A stretch of DNA of 64,000 bases, taken from assembly GCF_026212465.1 (NCBI RefSeq), contig NC_080058.1, positions 7,876,001 to 7,940,000 on the forward strand, in the 5' to 3' direction. The notes beneath the pieces are model-generated. The model saw only the letters and a list, made by a program, of their open reading frames with translations. It had not been told where the DNA came from and searched no databases. The stretch is from Amaranthus tricolor (lineage: Eukaryota > Streptophyta > Magnoliopsida > Caryophyllales > Amaranthaceae). Each line of letters starts with the position of its first letter. Position 1 is the stretch's first letter. The translations under genes and the position numbers were made by a program. Below, piece by piece: positions 58,031 to 64,000 of the stretch.

Positions 58031-60399
58031 TCAAGTTCGAGGCTCGAGTGTGGTAAAACTTTGATTGAAATTAGCCACACTTTGAGCACTTGAAAGTTCA
58101 TTAAGTGACACATACAATCGTTGTTTAAGACAAGTACTTGGAACTTCTATGAGGGGCTCCTCAGGATTATTTAAAATTTGTATCACTTTTCTCATTCTTG
58201 GTCTTAGATTAGAATCCAAATGCAAGCACGCTAGTGCAAGATGTAAAATCCTAAAAACTTGATTAGTATCAAAATTCGGACCAAGTCTAGAATCCACACA
58301 TTCTAACAATGAACCATTTGCATGCATATCCCATACGTAGTCCACCAAATTAAATAACTCTCCCCTATCATGTTATTGAACCTTTTTCCACACACGATCT
58401 CTAATGCCACAACTCCAAAGCTATAGACATCAGACTTAGTTGTCGCCTTGATAGTGTAGCTCACCTCAGGGGCTACTTATCCAACAGTTCCGGCCATTAT
58501 TGTGGTTATTTTAGTCGCTTAAGTAATCTAGCGAGTCCAAAATCACTAAGACGAGGGTTGAAATCTTCATCTAACATGACGTTGCCAGGCTTGATGTCTT
58601 GATGCACCACAGGGTCACCACATTCTTCATGTAGGTATAATAGTGCTGATGCAAAGCCATTTAGTATTTTGCACCTTTTCTTCCAATTGAGAAAACATGG
58701 TCCGGAAAAGTACTGATTGAGGCTTTTATTGGGCATGTGTCATATACAAGAAGAAGATGCTTGTTCTCATGGCTCCAACCTTGAAGTTGCAATATATTCT
58801 TGTGCCTTAGGCGCCCAATTGTACATATTTCTGCCAAGTATTCCCTCTCGCCTGACAAGTATTCCAATTTGATCATCGTTGTTCCTTAAAGTTTCCATAA
58901 GTATGGTTCACGGAAATTAAGAAAAAAATAATCCCCTTTTATGAGACTGTCTCACGATGAGACGAGTTCATACAAAATGTCCATTATGCTAAAAGTATCT
59001 ATTATTAGGCTATTTAATCCAAGTATAGGCCACACCCCATATAAGAATTTGTGAACAAATACAATCTTTTTAGATGATGGATATATTATTTTATTAACTA
59101 ATAAATTTGATGGAGGAAAAGTGGAGAACATAAGCATTAAAAATATTTTTAAAAAATTAGTGAAAAAAAAAATATAAGGATCACAACTATTAAAAAAAAT
59201 GTTTTATAAAGTTAGTGAATAACATGAATAAGCAATATAAAAATGCTAAAATGAATTTAGTGAAAAATATATGAGGATTATAAGCATAATTAAATATATT
59301 AAAATGAAGAAAGTTAAAGTTATTTTTCAAGGCCGTTCCCGAGAGTAGTTTTGAGGTGCAACTGCCTAGAGCCCAACTTATAAAGGGGCCTAAATTGAGT
59401 TAATCCATATTATTAAATTTTAGTTTATGCATAGGTACCTTATCATTATATGATCTTAAATTTTATACATTTATTTGACATTAATGTAATAGTTAATAAA
59501 GAAATTATATAATATATAGTTGGAGAAAAAAAAAATTTACTTATACAAGGATTCTTTATCTATGTTATTTTTATCTAAAAATTCAGATATAAGTCAAAAA
59601 GATTCTATACGGAATAACAATTAAAACACATTAAAATGTTAAATAGGAACAAGTAAGGGATATAGTACCTTGCATAGAGGTAGCTGAAATCTTCTTGACG
59701 GCAACAATTTGAGGAGGATCCACATACACAATTTCCCCTTTAAAAACAGAACCAAAACCCCCCACTTCCCAACAAATTATCCTTGCTGAAATTCTTAGTA
59801 GATTTAACAAGTTGCTTGTAACTAAACTTTCTAGGAGCAGTCACAACATACTGTCTCTCAATATCTTCCATACTTCTAATCCTCTCTCTTTTCTTATTCA
59901 TTCGTCGTCGAATCATCGGATCTAAAACTATTGCCAACATAATCAAACCAATCAAAACTGGTACTAAACATGCCCAAATGATCTTATTTTCTTTCTTGTT
60001 CATGTCTAAGTAAGTAGTAAACATCCAATCAAGAACATAATGGGACTCAGTTAAAATCCCAGTTAAAGCAGTAAATCCTATGTAAACTGTAGTTGGGATT
60101 GTTTTTGAGATATCAATGGAGTAATTAAGGACACTAATTAGTTGTTTTGATCCTTCATAACCCATATAGATTTGTAGCTGTTTTTTCCATTTGTGATCAT
60201 ATTGGATTTTGACTCGTATTTGTTTACCGCTGGTTAGACTGATGTTGGATGGATTTAGAGTTTTTGTAAGTAGAGAATGCATTGCGCTTTGTGTGTCGAT
60301 GGCGATGTGGTTATCGTCCGGATCCCAATCGTTTTTATATGTGTCAAACTCCACCGCAAGTTGCTGGTAGTTCGAGTTTCCTAAATCATTATAAAACAA
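58031..60399 (-). pseudogene. L-type lectin-domain receptor kinase pseudogene
   Basis: Minus strand. 60399-59669 encodes the second half of a legume-lectin domain (LAVEFDTYKNDWDPDDNHIAID), a transmembrane helix (IIWACLVPVLIGLIMLAIVL) and the kinase start (FSYKQLVKSTKNFS, then the Gly loop). An intron (59668-58885) precedes 58884-58031: EYLAEICTIGRLRHKNILQL, VHQDIKPGNVMLDEDF (HRD changed to HQD), [27 protein letters not shown], and a normal C-terminus. Lesions: one extra G in a six-G run in the Gly loop (59758-59763), a base lost near 58740, a frame change near 58508, TAA at 58477-58479, and a frame change near 58350. The signal peptide and first half of the lectin domain are absent upstream. 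Intact family members perceive extracellular ligands at the plasma membrane. Confidence 0.9.
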
Positions 60400-61499
60400 T
60401 TAATTGTATATTTATTTATTTACATGAATGCTAATACAATAACATTATTGTTTCATTGCCCTAACCTCATTTTTGCAATCATTTACAATGGTGTTTAGTT
60501 GTTTTCGATAATACTAACAAAATTATTGTTTTTGATTGACCATTAGTATTATGTGCAGCGTACTTTACAAAAATTAGATGATGATCATATGATGATTTAA
60601 TATTATCATACATACTAATAAAAATATTGAAAAATGATAAATGTTATCTTTAAGGAGCCTTGACAAATAAAATTATTTTGGTGGATGTTAGTTAATTATA
60701 TCACAATATTTACCAAATAGAATTTGATTATATTTAAAATTAGAGTTAAAATAGGTAAAGCACGTATATAATTTTATTAGGAAAAATTACAAAAGAACTA
60801 CCTAATTTATAACACCTTTTGTAAAAAACAATACCTAATTTAATTATTTTTTTTTTTTGCAAAAAACTACCTTAAATGACATAAACGTTTGTAAAAAGAT
60901 TATCACTTGACGAAATCAGTTAGTTGACTCTCAAGAGGGTTTTTAACTTTACACGTGACAGACACATGACTTCATTTATAACTCTGAAATATTATATTTG
61001 CTTTATTTTTTCTTTCCCTCCACTCTCATTTGATAATCCCTCTCTCACTGTTCATGGTAGACATCCATCAACATTCAATCAACACTTCAATGCAGCATTA
61101 ATTCATCCAATCCAATCAATCAATAAGTTCTTTAACCATCATTTATTTCACTAATTTACTCCCCAATTTCAAATTTCACCCATATATGCTGTGAATTGTG
61201 ATTTTTGCATGGTTTGTTCAATAAAAAACCTTGCTTTCCCCAATTTCCTTCAAAGCCATGAAAAAATAATGGTTGGTACTATCTTTATGTTGTTCATGGG
61301 GGTGATGAGAAAGGTGAAGAAATCTTTAAGAAAAACTCCAAAAAGAAATTGCCTAAAGATGATGTAGCAGATGACATGGATATTAATGATGATTATGTGT
61401 GCAGAGTGGGTGATGACATGGACATAGATAAGGGTAATGTAGGAGATAAGGTTGGTGGTGATATGGAAAGTGCAAGTGGTCATGTATAAAGGGACCACC

Positions 61500-61770
61500 T
61501 GTAACACCTCGACCCAACGGACCACTGGTGACTACTCATGGATTTTGTAGACTGGCCCCACAAATTAACACAAGTCTTTTCAGCGCACTTTGGCCTCACT
61601 CGTGCGCGTCTAGAAAAACATCCCAGGAGGTCACCCATTCTAAGATTGCTCCCCACCAAGCATGCTTAACTGTGGATTTCTTAGCAAATGGGCTCCCATG
61701 AAAAGAAGATGCACTTTATTTATATGAGTAGTCTATCAATCCTTCTAAAGTGAAATCTAGGGTATTACTA
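61500..61770 (-). mobile_element. Cassandra TRIM solo LTR with 5S-rRNA-like core
   Basis: On the minus strand it runs from near TAATACCCTAGATTTCAC to GGGTCGAGGTGTTACA, with a 5S-rRNA-like block in between. Cassandra elements are small non-coding LTR retrotransposons whose LTRs carry a 5S-derived RNA polymerase III promoter. There is no second LTR nearby, so it is a solo LTR. The 5' terminal bases have drifted (TAGTAATACC where TGTAATACC would be expected), and no target duplication is clear. Confidence 0.8.
61622..61684 (-). other. 5S rRNA-derived segment of the Cassandra LTR
   Basis: Minus strand shows CCACAGTTAAGCATGCTTGG then AATGGGTGACCTCCTGGGA, close to the plant 5S gene (CGCAGTTAAGCGTGCTTGG; GATGGGTGACCTCCTGGGA). 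It covers the internal promoter region with A-box and C-box-like sequence. It is not a true 5S gene: only about 60 of 120 bases are similar. Confidence 0.85.
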
Positions 61771-62084
61771 AAGGACAAGGGTGTAAATGTACCCTTATAT
61801 TCAAACCCTAGATCTAAAAGGCACTTAAGGGTAGTACAACAACACAAACAGTTACCCAAATCCTACTTCAATGCTCTGAACAACCTCCACAAACAACAAG
61901 TACTCAAACATTCAGTCCACAACCTTCACAAAACATCAGGGCAAGTGAAACTGGTTCCGAAGGGGATGACAGTAGTGACAATGACTACAGGGCAAGATCA
62001 GGGGGTAAATCAAAGAATGATGCTGATGTTGATTTATTTGCAGAGAATGTAGAGTTTGGTTTGAATACCTAAACGCAATTCCCC

Positions 62085-62262
62085 CCCAATCATTGGTCTA
62101 GACATGCCTTTCCAAATAGGAGCAACTCTAGTATGCTATTGAATAACTGTTGTGAGTCATTCAATAATGGCTGAGTGAGGCAAGGAGAAAACCAATCATT
62201 TCATTGATGGAATGGATTAGGAGGTATGTAATGCAGAGGAGTGCAGCTAAGAGTGAGGGGAA
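62085..62262 (+). pseudogene. MULE transposase C-terminal remnant
   Basis: Translation over two frames gives HWSRHAFPNRSNSSMLLNN, CCESFNN and then KPIISLMEWIRRYVMQR, the segment before the SWIM zinc finger in plant MULE transposases. A frame change near 62175 separates the two parts. A second, shorter copy of a CCAATCATTTCATTGAT segment occurs at about 62190 and 62264. Confidence 0.65.
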
Positions 62263-62300
62263 AGCCAATCATTTCATTGATCAATCCTTTCATAACCTTT

Positions 62301-63519
62301 CAACTTCCATACACGCTTCCTCCTTACTCTCTTTCCTGACAAACTCACTCTTTCAATCTTCATCTCTCAAATTTCCATTTTGGATTTTCTAGGGTTCCAT
62401 TGTGTTGTTTAAGATTCTAAACATTTGCTTTCCTTTCATTCTCTGGTTGTAGTCTTCAACATTAGCGTTTCAATCTAAGGTATGTGTCCATGCTTCTTTC
62501 AAAGGTTCACCATTTTTGTTAAAAATTGTTCGATTTTCACTTTTTCATGAACTGGATTTAAGTTTTTAGAAATGAAAAATATCAGTGATGATGTTGTGTT
62601 GGTTTTTGTATTTTCAAAAAAGGTTCCTTTCATGGATCAAAATGTCACCCTTCAAGAGACCGATGAAGGAATGTAAGTTCATCTTTTTGACCTAATTTGA
62701 GATTATTGCATGATTCATTTTGGATTATTGATGTACTCATTTGGCATTATGATCTTGTTGAGTTTATGCGAAATTATCGATTGTTGTGATGTATTCATAT
62801 TTGGGAGTATGTTATATGATGACTGGTATTATAATAAGATGTATTTGGACTTATAATACTCTGTATTTGAGTTTAAAAATAGAATGTATTAGTCGTATTC
62901 ATAGTTGGGATTGTGTTTCATAGTAATTGGAATTATATTATTGTGTATTTGGATTTATAATATTGAGTGTCGGGTCTATAATCATTTGTATTTATCTTTG
63001 TTATGTATGCATATATGGGATTATGTGCTATAGTAATTGAAATTATAATAATGTGTATCTGGATTTATAATATTGTTCTTTAGGTTCTGTATACGGAATA
63101 ATAACATTATGTAGTTGGAATTATAGTGGTATTAGGTTGTGTGTATAATAGCATATAGCTGAGATTATAACATTCCTATAGTAGGATTGTATATGGAATT
63201 TTAATTTTTATCATTACAGCTTGTTTGTTTGGGACTATATTATAAAGTATTTAGTGTTACAATAATATGCAGTTGGAATTATAATAAGGTACAGTTGAGG
63301 TAATGTTCTGTTGATCTTATTATAGTTTCAACTGCATATTACAGTATTTTGTTGGTTTGAAGTTGATTATAATATTTTGCTGGCATTGCAAATAACGGGC
63401 CTGATGTTTTAGATGTATACTCATTGGCATTGCAAGAGAAAGAAACGGTGCATTCAAATAGTACTAGGCCTGCCAACCACCTATTTTAACAAATAATGGG
63501 CCTACAATTGCGTGCTCAG
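62301..63519. other. AT-rich region with loose tandem repeats
   Basis: Between about 62810 and 63360 words such as GTATTTGGATTTATAATATTG and GTAGTTGGAATTATA (given in part: TTGGATTTATAATATT) recur at irregular spacing, like an old minisatellite. No gene found. Confidence 0.5.
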
Positions 63520-63961
63520 TAGGCCTGTTAAATACATTAAGTTGGTCGGGTCGGGTTTGAGTTCGGATCATATATAAACATGTCATAAGTTTGACACACT
63601 AAATTCGTTTAGAGTTTTTTGTTTTCATTTTAAGATTTTAACATTGATTACATCTAATTTTTAGGTCTTAATTTTAAAATTTTTGTTCATTTTGTATCTA
63701 CTATGAAAAATAAGAAAATATAAAATGAATTAAATTTAGTTTATGCATGAACTCAGAATGAACCCTAATTAAGTTTAATTAAATGGGTTATAAAGTTTCA
63801 TTCAGGTTTAAAATTTTAACCTAAAGATCAGCCAAATAATAAACAGATTAGATCGAGTCGAACCTTTTAATTAATTGGGTTAAAATTCCCAACCCAAATC
63901 CACTTATTTCGAGTATGGTTCAGATCGGGTTAGTAGGTTGGGTCACCTTTTGTCAGGCCTA
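63520..63961. mobile_element. 442 bp MITE-like element at window end
   Basis: Ends TAGGCCTG and CAGGCCTA form a perfect 8 bp inverted pair, and GGTCGGGTCGGG/GATCGGGTT-type tracts lie near both ends, as in GGGCC-rich hAT MITEs. The 8 bp flanks (63512-63519 and 63962-63969) do not match well, so the superfamily is not proven. Confidence 0.45.
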
Positions 63962-64000
63962 GTATTGTGATTGGGATGTTCGGATAAGGGCCAGATTGGA

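Larger units (their letters stand above)
60781..62300 (+). mobile_element. Decayed MULE with long-TIR-like start and transposase remnants
   Basis: 60785-60915 has the layout of a MULE terminal repeat: AAAATTACAAAAGAACTACC, further AAAAAACTACCT words and a GTTGACTC block. It is followed by low-complexity acidic coding remnants (DDVADDMDINDDYV near 61350; GSEGDDSSDND near 61950 and DVDLFAENVEF near 62030) like the N-terminal region of plant MuDR-type transposases, then a C-terminal transposase piece at 62085-62262. Frames are broken and the catalytic core is absent. The right end is not identified. A Cassandra LTR lies inside. Confidence 0.5.

Noticed and set aside
61622..61684. Functional 5S rRNA gene
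   Set aside because: Only about half of the 5S sequence is similar and it sits within LTR-type ends, so a Cassandra LTR explains it better.

Overview
The window looks like nuclear DNA of a flowering plant, most likely a eudicot: AT-rich, with intron-rich genes (GT-AG splice sites), plant-specific protein families, and layer upon layer of plant transposable elements (Athila/Tat-like Ty3, Ty1/copia, Cassandra, hAT, CACTA, MULE, Helitron, Stowaway). I cannot name the species. No bacterial features, CRISPR arrays or operons are present.

Layout. 1-20 kb is a nested transposon block. An Athila-like LTR fragment is split by a 2.6 kb solo LTR (target duplication CCTAT). A 368 bp hAT MITE follows, then a decayed Athila-like element (LTR about 5.4-6.4 kb, gag about 6.6 kb, pol end about 15.7 kb). 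That element is broken by a minus-strand LTR retroelement remnant (7.26-10.28 kb) and by a 2.2 kb solo LTR (11240-13478, duplication CTTGT), and has lost its RT and RNase H core. At 15.9-18.7 kb lies a Pack-MULE-like element with about 220 bp inverted ends. It carries rearranged leucine-rich-repeat receptor fragments and is itself split by a 1.3 kb solo LTR. A Helitron 3' fragment with a helicase remnant follows, flanked by a 108 bp direct repeat.

20.3-28.9 kb is a multi-exon EEF2KMT/FAM86-like methyltransferase gene that seems damaged at its last exon and hosts a hAT element. 29.8-48.0 kb is the best gene: 19 exons, frame intact throughout, 555 codons, joining an N-terminal sulfotransferase-like region to a fold-type IV PLP aminotransferase (the plant 'branched-chain aminotransferase-like' family). 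Its introns hold a hAT element with perfect 8 bp duplications, an antisense copia element, an antisense Athila-like LTR and other repeats. 48.8-53.8 kb (minus) is a two-exon GT14 (core-2/I-branching, 'Branch' domain) glycosyltransferase. 55.3-57.5 kb is a non-autonomous CACTA element with TTA duplications and palindromic subterminal repeats. 58.0-60.4 kb (minus) is an L-type lectin receptor kinase pseudogene with at least five lesions. 60.8-62.3 kb is a decayed MULE with a nested Cassandra LTR that carries a 5S-rRNA-like core. The window ends in AT-rich repeats and a 442 bp MITE-like element.

Two genes look intact (the aminotransferase-like gene and the GT14 gene) and are unrelated in function. 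The window's main story is stepwise transposon nesting with precise junctions, gene-fragment capture, and gene decay. I did not see a clear new multi-gene system. The least ordinary features are the chimeric LRR capture, the Helitron-edge duplication and the 5S-bearing LTR.
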